Under the pieces are notes generated by a model that ran no database searches, was not told the DNA's origin, and worked only from the letters and a program-made list of their open reading frames with translations. Shown here piece by piece: positions 17,180 to 26,834 of a stretch of 64,000 bases of DNA. Origin of the DNA: an uncultured Verrucomicrobia subdivision 3 bacterium (GTDB lineage: Bacteria > Verrucomicrobiota > Verrucomicrobiia > Limisphaerales > UBA11358); contig CAIOIC010000033.1 of NCBI GenBank assembly GCA_903858275.1, forward strand, positions 106,108 through 170,107. The letters run 5' to 3'. Position 1 is the first letter of the stretch. Each line of letters starts with the position of its first letter. The translations under genes were made by a program, and so were the position numbers.

Positions 17180-18322
17180 TTACTCGTTCACATGAACCAC
17201 CGTCGCCGGCGGAAAGCCGTTGAAATACGTCGAGGATGCGTGGCTGTAAGCACCGATTTGCTCACTGTAAAGCAGGTCGCCAATCTCCAGATTTTCCGGG
17301 AGATTTTCCGCCATCGAAACTACGTCGAGTGCGTCGCACGTTGGGCCGAACACGGAACAAATCTGCGTGGGTCCTTTCTTGAACGCCTTGAGATGATAAT
17401 GGCAATGGTCGAAAATCACGCCGGAAAAAGTATGATACACGCCGTCGTTGATGTAGTAGCAAAGTTTTCCATCGCGCACGGCCTTGCCGACGATTTTGGA
17501 AACGGCGGTAGCGGCGGTGGCGCAAAAGAAACGACCCGGCTCGGCAAGAATTTGCACATCTTTCGGAAACAACCGTTCCAACTCACGATTAATGACCTTG
17601 GCGAGTTCGCGGAACGGTTTCACGCTCGCGTCATACGGCGCGGGGAAACCGCCGCCGATGTCCAGCAGGTTCATCTTGGTGTAACCACGGTCACGCGCTT
17701 CCTTGTAAATATTCGCCGACAGATTGATGGCTTGGACGTAATTTTCAAAATTCGTCGTCTGGCTGCCGACGTGAAAACTCAAGCCTTCGACGGTCAATCC
17801 CTGCCGGTCGGCTTCGAGAATCATGTCCACCGCCTCGCCCGGCGACGCGCCGAACTTGGAAGAAAGCTCCACCATCGCGCCGGTGTTCGCCACTTTCAGA
17901 CGCAGCACGAGGCCAGCCTGCGGCGCGTTTTTTTTGATTTTTTTGATTTCCTCAAAATTGTCAAACGTCACCAGCGGCTTGTATTGGTTCAGCTCGCGCA
18001 GCGTCTCAATCGGCTTGATGGGATTGGCGTAAATGATTTTGTCCCAAATCCAGTCCTGCCGCGCCTTCGCCGGCAGGTGCTTGATGTTCTCGTGAACATT
18101 CTCGAACTCCGGCATTGAGGCGACATCAAAACTCGCGCCAGCCTTGTAAAACGTCCGCACGATGGCCGGATCGGAATTGGCCTTCACCGCGTAGTAAGCC
18201 TGCACGCGCGGCAGATACTTTTTGAACATCGCGTAGTTCGCGCGCAACTCGGCGTGATCCACAACGAACAGCGGCGTGCCGTGCTTGGCGGCCAGTTTTT
18301 TCAGCGCGGTAGGCGAAATCAT
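17180..18322 (-). CDS. Ornithine decarboxylase, fold III PLP enzyme
   Basis: Decarboxylates ornithine (possibly also lysine) to putrescine. A 380-residue alanine-racemase-fold enzyme with the PLP lysine K47 in YYAVKANSDP, SFHVGSQ, the glycine-rich LDIGGGFP, EPGRFF, and C329 in FGPTCDALD, equal to the active-site Cys of eukaryotic-type ODC. SHASSTYFNGF near the C-terminus completes the site. It starts 2 bp past the stop of homospermidine synthase, so the two form an operon: putrescine made here is the substrate of that enzyme. Specificity for ornithine over lysine is inferred. Confidence 0.9.
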   Translation of the reverse strand: MISPTALKKLAAKHGTPLFVVDHAELRANYAMFKKYLPRVQAYYAVKANSDPAIVRTFYKAGASFDVASMPEFENVHENIKHLPAKARQDWIWDKIIYANPIKPIETLRELNQYKPLVTFDNFEEIKKIKKNAPQAGLVLRLKVANTGAMVELSSKFGASPGEAVDMILEADRQGLTVEGLSFHVGSQTTNFENYVQAINLSANIYKEARDRGYTKMNLLDIGGGFPAPYDASVKPFRELAKVINRELERLFPKDVQILAEPGRFFCATAATAVSKIVGKAVRDGKLCYYINDGVYHTFSGVIFDHCHYHLKAFKKGPTQICSVFGPTCDALDVVSMAENLPENLEIGDLLYSEQIGAYSHASSTYFNGFPPATVVHVNE

Positions 18323-18324
18323 TT

Positions 18325-19782
18325 TCAGGCGGCGTTGGTGACCACGAAGTTCTTGAACTGCCAGGGATCTTTCGGGTCAAGGTTCGGCTTGTTGTAGCCT
18401 TTGAAAACATTGGTGTAATGCTTCAACGGCGTCCAGTCATACGGCTTGGAAATCCAAGTGCCGAGATACGGCTTGGCGATCTTCAAGATGTATTCGTGCG
18501 GCAGTTCATCCGGCACCACCACGCCGCGCTGCGGGTTTTCAATCATCCACATCACCGCGCCGACCACGGAAATCGCCACCTGCATCGTCGTGGCATTCTG
18601 ATGCGGCACGAGCCGGCGAGATTCCTCGATGCTCAAGTCGCTGCCAACCCACCAGGAATTATAACCGTGACCCATCAGCAATGCGCCGAGGATGTCCGAG
18701 CCGCTGGTGATTTCATCATTCAAGATGCGCGCCTTGGGCTGGAGTTTGTAATCGTAGCCACGCAGTTCGTTGAGCGACGCGATGGCGACATCCGCCGGGC
18801 AATACGCGTAATGAACCGTCGGGCGATAGACCGCCTTGCCGTTTTTCCAAACGGTGAGTTTGTCGGAAATCGTGAACGCCTCGCCGTGGCGCACCACCAT
18901 GCCGTGAATCGTATAATTCGGCACCCAGGAGCGCACCCAGGTGTTCATGCCCATCTGCGCGAGGCAAATCTGGTTGCGCGGGCCTTCCTTGTGTTCGTAG
19001 GCGAGCGGCGGCAATTCTTTTTCGTGCGTGCCCCAGCCCATTTCGGCGGTCGTCGTGCCTTCCTCGCGGAAACCTTCCACGCTCCAGGTGTTGGTGAATT
19101 CGTCCACCTGCTTCGGAACATTCGTGATCTGCGTATCGCGTTCGCTGCAATGAATGACTTTCACGCCGAGCGTTTGCGCGAGCACGTTGAATTTCTGGTC
19201 GGCAATCAACTGCTGAACGGTTTCCGCCGCGCGACCGGTGATTTTCTTGTCCTTGATGGAACGGCGACCGATGTCGATCAAACCCTGCTTGGTGAAATGG
19301 GAAATCAATCCGGGATTCGCGCCGTGTTCCAGAACGGCCGTCGGGCCGGCTTCCTTCCATTTGACGATCATCTTGCGGAGATTCATGTGGCGCCAGTAGA
19401 GCGTGGATTTCTGCGGCGGCGCGCCCTTGGAATTTTCATACGGATCCCACAATTCGACGGAAGTGTTGATGTAAAGCACGCCGTGGTCGTGACACCACTG
19501 GAGAATTTCCGCCGCGTCAATGTTCCATGCGAGGTCGATCAGCACGTCGCCGCAGGACAGATGCTTGCCGAGCAGCGAGCCCATGTTTTCGCGCGTCACG
19601 CGGGAGCGGGCGAACTTCACACCACGCTTGATCCACGGCGCGAGCGCCGCTTTGCGGTCCTCGAAATCCATCACGGTGATGCGCTTCGCGGGGACGTTGA
19701 TGTGCTTGACGAGAATCGGCAGCGCACATTGCGCCACCGCGCCGTAGCCGACGAACAGGATTTTGTTTTTGAATGTGAGCAT
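18325..19782 (-). CDS. hss: Homospermidine synthase
   Basis: Makes sym-homospermidine from two putrescines (or putrescine and spermidine) with NAD. A 485-residue protein of the saccharopine dehydrogenase fold: Rossmann loop FVGYGAVAQCALPIL near residues 10-24, then YINTSVELWDPYE and EHGANPGLISHF, the latter characteristic of homospermidine synthase, and a long C-terminal domain with MGHGYNSWWVGSDL. Length agrees with the roughly 480-residue bacterial enzymes. It is first in a two-gene operon with ornithine decarboxylase. The gene upstream on this strand is an unrelated beta-helix protein. Confidence 0.9.
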   Translation of the reverse strand: MLTFKNKILFVGYGAVAQCALPILVKHINVPAKRITVMDFEDRKAALAPWIKRGVKFARSRVTRENMGSLLGKHLSCGDVLIDLAWNIDAAEILQWCHDHGVLYINTSVELWDPYENSKGAPPQKSTLYWRHMNLRKMIVKWKEAGPTAVLEHGANPGLISHFTKQGLIDIGRRSIKDKKITGRAAETVQQLIADQKFNVLAQTLGVKVIHCSERDTQITNVPKQVDEFTNTWSVEGFREEGTTTAEMGWGTHEKELPPLAYEHKEGPRNQICLAQMGMNTWVRSWVPNYTIHGMVVRHGEAFTISDKLTVWKNGKAVYRPTVHYAYCPADVAIASLNELRGYDYKLQPKARILNDEITSGSDILGALLMGHGYNSWWVGSDLSIEESRRLVPHQNATTMQVAISVVGAVMWMIENPQRGVVVPDELPHEYILKIAKPYLGTWISKPYDWTPLKHYTNVFKGYNKPNLDPKDPWQFKNFVVTNAA

Positions 19783-19934
19783 GACTAAAAAAGTTTGCGC
19801 CGCACTGTGTCGAAAAAAAATTCTCGTTACAAGGATTTATTGTGGAATTGAAGGCTCATTTTCACCTCCGACACCGCACATGCCTCTAGCACCAAAAAAT
19901 TAAAAGCAGCGTCGGGGATGAGATTGAGCCCCAA

Positions 19935-20990
19935 TTACCGCACCGTGACCAAATCCGGCTGCGCCAGAGAAAGCCCACCGCGATGATTTTTGTCGAAGCT
20001 GGGGCGAATAATCACGTTGTCTGTGCAGGTAGAATTATTCACCCGAAACGCCGCACTACCACAATTGATAGCAACGAGATTCGTGAATGCATTGCGAACA
20101 CACTCCGTTTGAGGTGCCGGGCGAGCCACGCCAGTCTCATATTCTTCCGCATGGGCCATAAATACGCCGTAGTGACCACTATTGCGGATAGAAATGTCGT
20201 AAAAAATGTTTTCGCGGCTCGCACGCATAAAGATGCCCAAATCATTTCGCGCCAACACCGCTTTGCGGACGACATTGTTGTTAAAGGCGAGATCCAGCGA
20301 AATTCCAGCGCCGGGATTGTCGTGCAAATACAGGTCAGTAAATAAACTGTCCGTGGTGAGATAACAGGCCAGACCGTCGAATTCATTGTCAAAAGCCTCC
20401 AAGCTGCGCACGGTTAACCGCCGCACACCGAGAGTCGTGACCACGCCGCCGGAACGGCAGCTTGAAGTGATTACCCGCTCCACCGATGAGTCGGACACAC
20501 TTTGTATCGTAATGCCGTTGTTGCGAATCTCCGAGCCTTCGCCCTGCTCGCGCCAAAGCTCCCGTTGTTGATGCCGGCGATTGCCGTCTATCGCCAGGTC
20601 TTTCACCTGCAAATTCGCGAGGGTTTTTTGAGGATGATTCACCGGTTCGCCCATTATAACCACCGGAGAATTAGCATTGTCCACCAACCGCAGGACAGTT
20701 GCCGCCCCTGCCCCGCGCAAGGTCTGATGGTCGCGGCGCAAAACAACAGGTTGTTGGATTTCATATCTACCGGCAGCTAAAACCACTTCGCCGCCAGCTT
20801 CGGGCAATGTGTCCAAAGCTTTTTGAATATCTGCACTGGTGGCTTTAGCCGATAGGTGAACGACTGCGGTTCCAAAAACAAAATTTTCCGAAGCGACCGC
20901 GATGGCAAAAAGAAGGGTGATAAGACAGATAAACGCGGTATTTTTTGAAACCGCCCCAAATGTCCCGATCTGATTCAATTTCGTTCTCAT
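19935..20990 (-). CDS. Exported right-handed beta-helix protein
   Basis: A 351-residue protein with an N-terminal hydrophobic segment (about residues 18-35) likely to be a signal peptide. The rest is made of beta-helix coils with many spaced Asn, Val and Ile, beginning with SADIQKALDTLPEAGGEVVL and GRYEIQQPVVLRR, the usual entry of pectate-lyase-like helices. Such proteins are often polysaccharide lyases or epimerases, but no catalytic set is clear. It is probably transcribed alone; 152 bp separate its end from the hss start, and 180 AT-rich bases separate it from divergent agmatine deiminase. Confidence 0.75.
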   Translation of the reverse strand: MRTKLNQIGTFGAVSKNTAFICLITLLFAIAVASENFVFGTAVVHLSAKATSADIQKALDTLPEAGGEVVLAAGRYEIQQPVVLRRDHQTLRGAGAATVLRLVDNANSPVVIMGEPVNHPQKTLANLQVKDLAIDGNRRHQQRELWREQGEGSEIRNNGITIQSVSDSSVERVITSSCRSGGVVTTLGVRRLTVRSLEAFDNEFDGLACYLTTDSLFTDLYLHDNPGAGISLDLAFNNNVVRKAVLARNDLGIFMRASRENIFYDISIRNSGHYGVFMAHAEEYETGVARPAPQTECVRNAFTNLVAINCGSAAFRVNNSTCTDNVIIRPSFDKNHRGGLSLAQPDLVTVR

Positions 20991-21170
20991 AATAAACGAG
21001 GTCGTTTGACCGATCAGAGCTTTCTATTGCTAATGTCTCCGAAATTTTAAATCCGTCCACTATTATTTTTAATTTTCTGCATTATTTTTGAAGCAACGCT
21101 TTTCCGGTGATTCAGCCGTTGCGGGATTAGTTTCAGCATTTCCAAAATTTTCCTACCCGTTATCCTTTCT

Positions 21171-22259
21171 TTGCATTTGAAACCCGCACCCTCAACCACG
21201 CCTGCTGAACTCGGCTACACCTTCCCCGCCGAATGGGAATTTCATGCCGCCACCTGGCTTGCCTGGCCGCATAATGCCAGCGATTGGCCGGGAAAGTTTG
21301 AAGTCATCCCGTGGATTTATGGCGAAATGGTGCGGAAGATTTCCACCGGCGAAAGAATCAATCTAATCATCCGACACAAACAAGACGAAACATTTGCGCG
21401 ACACGTTTTCCAGCAGGTCGGTGTGGATTTTCGAAAGATTCGTTTTATTACGCATGCGACGGATCGCGGCTGGACGCGCGACACCGGGCCGATTTTTGTC
21501 AGGAAAGCGGAAAGCAGAAAGCAGCTAGCAGAAAGCGCGATCGTCCACTTCCATTTCAATGGCTGGGCCAAATATGACAACTGGCGCAAAGATACCAAGA
21601 CCCCCGAAATCGCCGCGAAACTACTCGGTAAAAAACTTTTTCACGCCGAATCCAACGGCAAACCCTTCGTCATCGAAGGCGGCGGCATTGAGGTCAACGG
21701 ACGCGGCACGCTGCTTTCCACCGAGCAGTGCTATCTTAATTGGAAAGTTCAAGTCCGCAATCCCCGCCTCGGCAAAAAGGAAATAGAAGACACGCTAAAA
21801 AACTACCTCGGCGTCAAAGATGTTTTCTGGCTAGCGAAAGGCACCAAAGGCGACGACACGCACGGCCACATTGACGATATCTGCCGCTTCGTCAATGCCA
21901 AGACACTGGTGCTGGTGAAGGAAAAGAATTCCAAGGACGAAAACTACAAACCACTCTCGGAAAATTGGGAACGTATCCGCGATTTGCGACTGGAAGATGG
22001 CAGCAAGCCGGAAGTCATCGCTTTGCCAATGCCGTCTCCACTGTATTTCGACGGCGTGCGGCTACCGGCAAGTTACGCGAATTTTTATATCTGCAATGCA
22101 GCGATCATCGTCCCAACGTTCAATGATCCCAACGACCGCATAGCGCTCGGCATTTTGGGGGAGTTATTCCGTGACCGCCCAGTCGTTGGAATTCATGCCG
22201 TGGATCTGGTCTGGGGTTTCGGCTCATTGCATTGCCTCACGCAGCAGCAGCCGGCTTAA
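21171..22259 (+). CDS. aguA: Agmatine deiminase
   Basis: Hydrolyses agmatine to N-carbamoylputrescine and ammonia, a route to putrescine. A 362-residue guanidino-modifying enzyme: WTRDTGPIFV (residues 101-110), EGGGIEVNGRGTLLSTEQC, the His/Asp site THGHIDDICRF and catalytic Cys355 in GSLHCLTQQ. The frame begins with TTG at 21171; no better start precedes the conserved YTFPAEWE. Residues 111-122 (RKAESRKQLAES) are an insertion encoded by five tandem heptamers. The partner N-carbamoylputrescine amidase (aguB) is not in the window. Confidence 0.93.
   Translation: MHLKPAPSTTPAELGYTFPAEWEFHAATWLAWPHNASDWPGKFEVIPWIYGEMVRKISTGERINLIIRHKQDETFARHVFQQVGVDFRKIRFITHATDRGWTRDTGPIFVRKAESRKQLAESAIVHFHFNGWAKYDNWRKDTKTPEIAAKLLGKKLFHAESNGKPFVIEGGGIEVNGRGTLLSTEQCYLNWKVQVRNPRLGKKEIEDTLKNYLGVKDVFWLAKGTKGDDTHGHIDDICRFVNAKTLVLVKEKNSKDENYKPLSENWERIRDLRLEDGSKPEVIALPMPSPLYFDGVRLPASYANFYICNAAIIVPTFNDPNDRIALGILGELFRDRPVVGIHAVDLVWGFGSLHCLTQQQPA
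21502..21536 (+). repeat. Heptanucleotide tandem repeat inside aguA
   Basis: Five 7-base units in a row: ggaaagc, ggaaagc, agaaagc, agctagc, agaaagc. They encode the insertion after the WTRDTGPIFV motif. Because the unit is 7 bases, gain or loss of one copy would shift the aguA frame. Confidence 0.8.
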
Positions 22260-22358
22260 CCGGAGTAATTCAGACCTGAATCGCCTGGATAAGCATGGGG
22301 GGGTATGCCAACTTGACCATTCTCGACTTTTCGCCACCCCGCCCTACACTTTCGCACC

Positions 22359-24173
22359 ATGGACAGCGTTGGAATACATCGGCCCCGCAATCTGGGTTGG
22401 GCACGCGCCGCCGCCTTGCTATACGGCGACTGGGGCACCAGCAAAGCCTACGTCATCGGCCTCGCATTTGTCGCGGCGGGCTTCTCGTCCTTTCCCATTA
22501 TCCTCGCCGTCTGCGCATTGACAGGACTGGTCGCCTACAACTACATCATCGTCTGCAAGAACTTCCCTGATGGTGGCGGCGTTTATTCCGCTGCGAGGGA
22601 ACAAAGCCGGGTGCTGGCGGTGCTGGGGTCGTTGTTGCTGGTGGCCAATTTCACCGTCACCGCGGCCATGAGCGGCTGGGCGGCGATGAGCTATTTCGGC
22701 ATTCCCAAGGAATACTTCAAGGTGGCCACGATGGGCTTCATTTTGCTGATTGGCGTGATTAACTTCTTCGGCCCGAAACATTCCGGGAGTCTGGCCGTGA
22801 CGTTCGCCGTGCCAATGCTGGTAGTGGTGGTGAGCATCATCGCCTTGAGCATGCCGCATCTGACGCTGACCCATCTGCAGCCCCTGACCGGAACGTTCGG
22901 ACATACCTGGGTAGCCTTTGTTGGCGTCATCCTCGCTTTGAGCGGCGTGGAAGCCATCGCCAACCTGACGGGCGTGATGAAGCTTGACGCCGGGTCCACC
23001 CCGGAAAATCCCAGCGTGCTTTCCACGGCGCGCAAATCCATCTGGCCGGTGGCAGCGGAAGTGATTCTCGGCACAATTCTGCTCGCTTGGGCCATGCTTT
23101 CTTTGCCGCACCAACTTACTGAAGCGATGAAGCTGCGCTTTGAGGATATGCTGCGATTTCTCGGCGAACATTATGGCGCGGCGACATTCGGCCCGCAATT
23201 CGGCCAGATTTTCGGGTTATTCATCGGATTGGTGGTCGGATTACTGCTGTTAAGTGCGGTAAACACGGCCATCAGTGCGTTGATCGGTTTGATTTATATG
23301 CTGGCTCGCGACCGAGAGATGCCAATGCCCTTCACCAAGCTGAATGTCCACGGCGTGCCCCGCCTTCCGCTTGCCGTGGCAGCCATCCTCCCGGTATTGC
23401 TGGTGCTGATAGCTGACAATCTTCACACCCTTGCCGACCTTTATGCCATCGGCGTGGTGGGTGCGATCACGGTCAATCTCGGCTCGTGCTGTTTTAACCG
23501 GCGGCTGCAATTGCAGTGGTGGGAGCGCGGCATCATGGTCGTCACGTTTCTCGTCTTGTTTGCCGTGGAAATCACCATCGCCAAGACCAGCGCAAACGCC
23601 TTGTTCTTTGTGGCATGCGTCCTTGGCGTGGGTTTCGCGCTGCGCTGGTGGGCGATGAAACACGCCGGGTTTGAAACGATTATCATCAAGCGCGAATTCG
23701 CCGCCGCCGTCAGTAACGATCGCGCCACTCAGTTTCGGCCTAATCTTACGCCCGGCCAGTCTATTCTCGTCGCGGCCCGCGGGCTCACGCCCGTCCTGCG
23801 TTTCGCCATGGAAGAAGCCAAATTCCGGCAAGGCAATCTCTACGTGCTCTATATCAAGGAACTCGCCGTGAACCTCCCCGGGCCGCTGGCCAATCTCGAA
23901 CGCCCCCGATGGCAAGATGATCATCAAGCGGCAGAAATCATGTATGCCATGATCAAACTCGGACAGGAAATCGGCGTCGCCGTCATTCCGGTCTATGTGG
24001 TAAGCGAAAACTCCGCCGCGACTATTCTCGACATCTCCGCCACCATCGGCGCGGATGTGCTCATGCTCGGCTCCTCGCATCGCACCAAACTCGTCCATCT
24101 CCTCAAAGGCAATGTCATCACGGAAGTGGCCAGAAGCCTGCCGGAGAACATTCAACTCGTAATTCACAGCTAA
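22359..24173 (+). CDS. APC-family permease with C-terminal UspA-like domain
   Basis: A 604-residue protein. Residues about 15-440 hold some 12 membrane segments of the APC superfamily; NFPDGGGVYSAARE and ALSGVEAIANLTG correspond to the family's substrate-binding helix breaks. Residues about 465-604 are a soluble universal-stress-like domain ending in LMLGSSHRTKLVHLLKGNVITEVARSLP, which resembles the ATP-binding G-x-S/G pattern of UspA. Such proteins move amino acids or cations; the substrate is not readable. It converges on the disrupted second APC permease 54 bp downstream. Confidence 0.82.
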   Translation: MDSVGIHRPRNLGWARAAALLYGDWGTSKAYVIGLAFVAAGFSSFPIILAVCALTGLVAYNYIIVCKNFPDGGGVYSAAREQSRVLAVLGSLLLVANFTVTAAMSGWAAMSYFGIPKEYFKVATMGFILLIGVINFFGPKHSGSLAVTFAVPMLVVVVSIIALSMPHLTLTHLQPLTGTFGHTWVAFVGVILALSGVEAIANLTGVMKLDAGSTPENPSVLSTARKSIWPVAAEVILGTILLAWAMLSLPHQLTEAMKLRFEDMLRFLGEHYGAATFGPQFGQIFGLFIGLVVGLLLLSAVNTAISALIGLIYMLARDREMPMPFTKLNVHGVPRLPLAVAAILPVLLVLIADNLHTLADLYAIGVVGAITVNLGSCCFNRRLQLQWWERGIMVVTFLVLFAVEITIAKTSANALFFVACVLGVGFALRWWAMKHAGFETIIIKREFAAAVSNDRATQFRPNLTPGQSILVAARGLTPVLRFAMEEAKFRQGNLYVLYIKELAVNLPGPLANLERPRWQDDHQAAEIMYAMIKLGQEIGVAVIPVYVVSENSAATILDISATIGADVLMLGSSHRTKLVHLLKGNVITEVARSLPENIQLVIHS

Positions 24174-24227
24174 GCACGATGGAAATCATGGGGATTGGCG
24201 GCGCAGCGATACTGCTGTCAAGCATTC

Positions 24228-26201
24228 TCAAACCCGAATGGGCAGAATGAGCATGGCGCGACCGTGGCGGTAGAGACGGCGCTGGAGTTCAAACACGGTA
24301 TGGTTGTGCAGCCAGCGCGTGACCATGCCTTCATCCTTGAACACCAGTTGGCCGGCGAAGAACTGCACCTGCGGGAATTTTCCGGCGATGATGTCGCAGA
24401 GCTTCGCCGCCTCTTCCACAATGTCCGTGCCGAGCGCAATGTGCGCCTCCGTATAATAACCACGCCGGACCATGTAACTGACAAAGTGTTCCACCTCGGC
24501 GCGTGAATATTCGCGAAGATTTTCCACTTCGTCAGCACCTTTGAAATTTCCGGCATCAAGCACACCAACCTGCACGAAAACAAAATTATGATAGACCTTT
24601 GGAAACATCCGCACGACGGCCAGCAGGATGTGGAGGCCAAGGCCATTGAAACCGTTGACTAGCAGCACGGCGGTGCGCGCATGGATGTCGCATGGCGGCG
24701 GAGTCTTTTCCTGAACAATCGCATCATCAGCCAAGGCGGCGGCAACGAGTTCGCTGAGTCGGTGTAATTTTTTCTGTGTCTGTCGGTAATGGTTTTTTAC
24801 CCAGAACGCCACGCCCACCAACGCGCCGGTAACCACCAATGTAATCCATCCGCCTTCAAAAAACTTGGATACGCACAACAAAATCAAAATTCCGCCGGTC
24901 AGCAGGAGACCAAAGCCATTGACGGATATTTTCTTTTTCCAACCCGTTTCCTTCGCGCGAACCTGCCACCAATGGCGCACCATGCCAAGCTGCGAGAGGC
25001 TGAAGGTGATGAATACGTTGATGCTGTAAAGAATGACGAGTTTTCCACCAACGCACCGGTGCAGAGAACCAGAAACAACGCGGCAACTCCCATGATTATC
25101 ACTCCGTTTTGAGTGACGAGCCGATCGCTCAAGGTGGCAAACCGAGTGGGCATCAAGCGATCCACCGCCACGTTGGCGAGCACGCGCGGACCACCAAAAA
25201 AGCCGGTTTGCGCAGCGATTACCAGCAACGCCGCCGAGGAAGCCATGGCAGCAATGACAAAACCTTTTCCGAGTGTCGCTGGCCAGCCAGCGCTAATTTT
25301 TTCAAAGAAAATGGTATTCAATGTTTTACCAGGGACGTGTTCGACATGGTAGAGCAGATACGCCAGCAGCAATCCGCCAACAACGAATGACAGCGATACG
25401 GCCATGTAAACCATCGTGCGTTTGCCGGTCTGGACCCGCGGTTCACGCAAAGTATTCAGGCCGTTACTGACGGCTTCAATGCCAGTATAAGTGCCTGCGC
25501 CGAGGCTATAGGCCCGCAACAGGACGGCGAACAATCCAAACAAACCAATCTGGGGATCCAGATAACTTGACCGCACATCCATTGCCACGCCGCTGACGAT
25601 GCCAGGCAAATCGCAAAAAATGGGCGGAAATCGCCCAGACAATGGCAAACGTGTAAGTCCCCACAAACACGAAGAAAATCGGCACCCAAAGAATGACGGA
25701 TTCCTTCACGCCGCGCATATTGAGCAGAGTCAGGAACACAATGACGCCAACAGAACAGGAAACTTTGTATTTTAACAACTCCGGTGGCAACATGCTAAAC
25801 GCCGCATCCGCACCACTGGAAATACTCAACGCGATGGTCAAAATGTAGTCGCCAATGAGCGCGCAACCCGAAATCACACCGAGCGTGGGTGAAAGCAATT
25901 TGCTCGCGACCAGATAGCCGCCGCCGCCGGTGGGAAATTGTTCGATAATCTGCGAATAGCTGGCGCAGACGACCACAATCGTCAGCACCGACGCCAATGC
26001 CACAAACAGGCTCAGATAAGTATGACTTTTCAGCGCAAGATATGCGGCTTCCGGACCATAGCATGAAGAAGATAAACCGTCCGCGCCCAGACCCACCCAT
26101 GCCAGCAGCGCTACGAGCGACATGTTGTGGAAAATGCGCTTGTCAGAAAAATTCCGCGCCCGGCCGATGACCAGGTTTTTAAAAACACCAAAAACATTCA
26201 T
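24228..26201 (-). pseudogene. KimA/YdaO-like APC permease, frame broken twice
   Basis: Homology runs through three overlapping frames. Frame 1 from the ATG at 26201 covers GADGLSSSCYGPEAAY and the first half of the permease; it shifts at an A6 run (25615-25620, T6 on the coding strand), where one T fewer would restore frame. The middle frame (about 25615-25045) covers SLGAGTYTGIEAVSNG. Near 25041-25049 one base more would restore the first frame, which continues through LVILYSINVF, MVRHWW and a soluble C-terminal domain. The shifts compensate. Intact length would be about 657 residues, near KimA-type potassium permeases. It could be sequencing error or true decay. Confidence 0.75.
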
Positions 26202-26246
26202 AACGTTTCGTCTAACAACGCTATTCAAAAAAACTTACCAGCTATT

Positions 26247-26717
26247 TCACGCCTTAAAACCGGCTGGATTATTCTGCTGAATTACTTCGGCAAGTCGCGC
26301 GACCAGCGCAGAAGGTTCGTCGGTGCCGAGCGCAAAACGTTTACCACTGCGCAGGGTGACGGCCACGGCATCAAATCCAGAGACGTTGTAAAGCCAGCCA
26401 CGGCGAGTTATATGAATGCCCCAGCCTTCGAGAAAGTTCGTTTTCACCGGTTGGGCGGAGACGATGTCCGCGAGTGGGACACTTTTGCGAATCAGTCCCG
26501 GCCCGAAGCGCCAGTGCAGTTCGCGGCCGGTGATTTCAATGGTGAGCGAATTGAACAGCCAAGCGAACAACAGGAGAATCGGCACGGAAAACAAAAATGG
26601 TTTTAACAGGGTGAGTCCCAGACCGGTGAATAATGCTGCAAATCCAAGCAGCACAGCGAGAATCAGCGCGCCGCGCTGTGTATGTTTATAGCTGCCGACG
26701 AATGTATTTAATGTCAT
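26247..26717 (-). CDS. Small membrane protein with PH-like domain
   Basis: A 156-residue protein: two hydrophobic helices (about residues 15-55), then a beta-rich domain with TIEITGRELHWRFGPG, GWGIHITRRGWLYNVSG and AVTLRSGKRFALGTDEP, which reads like a bacterial PH (YcxB/bPH) fold. No catalytic residues are seen. Start is the ATG at 26717; the longer open frame to 26837 runs back toward the riboswitch and is not coding. It sits between the c-di-AMP riboswitch and the KimA-like permease, so it is likely co-regulated with potassium or osmotic uptake. Function is not known. Confidence 0.75.
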   Translation of the reverse strand: MTLNTFVGSYKHTQRGALILAVLLGFAALFTGLGLTLLKPFLFSVPILLLFAWLFNSLTIEITGRELHWRFGPGLIRKSVPLADIVSAQPVKTNFLEGWGIHITRRGWLYNVSGFDAVAVTLRSGKRFALGTDEPSALVARLAEVIQQNNPAGFKA

Positions 26718-26834
26718 AACCCATTTTCTTTGGCTGCCGCCCGCACCGGTTTTTCGCCGGCACAACACGACAACGCATTTTAATCGGGGTGACCGTGGTC
26801 TCCCGCACACGCGGGAGCTAGAGGATCGCCCTTC

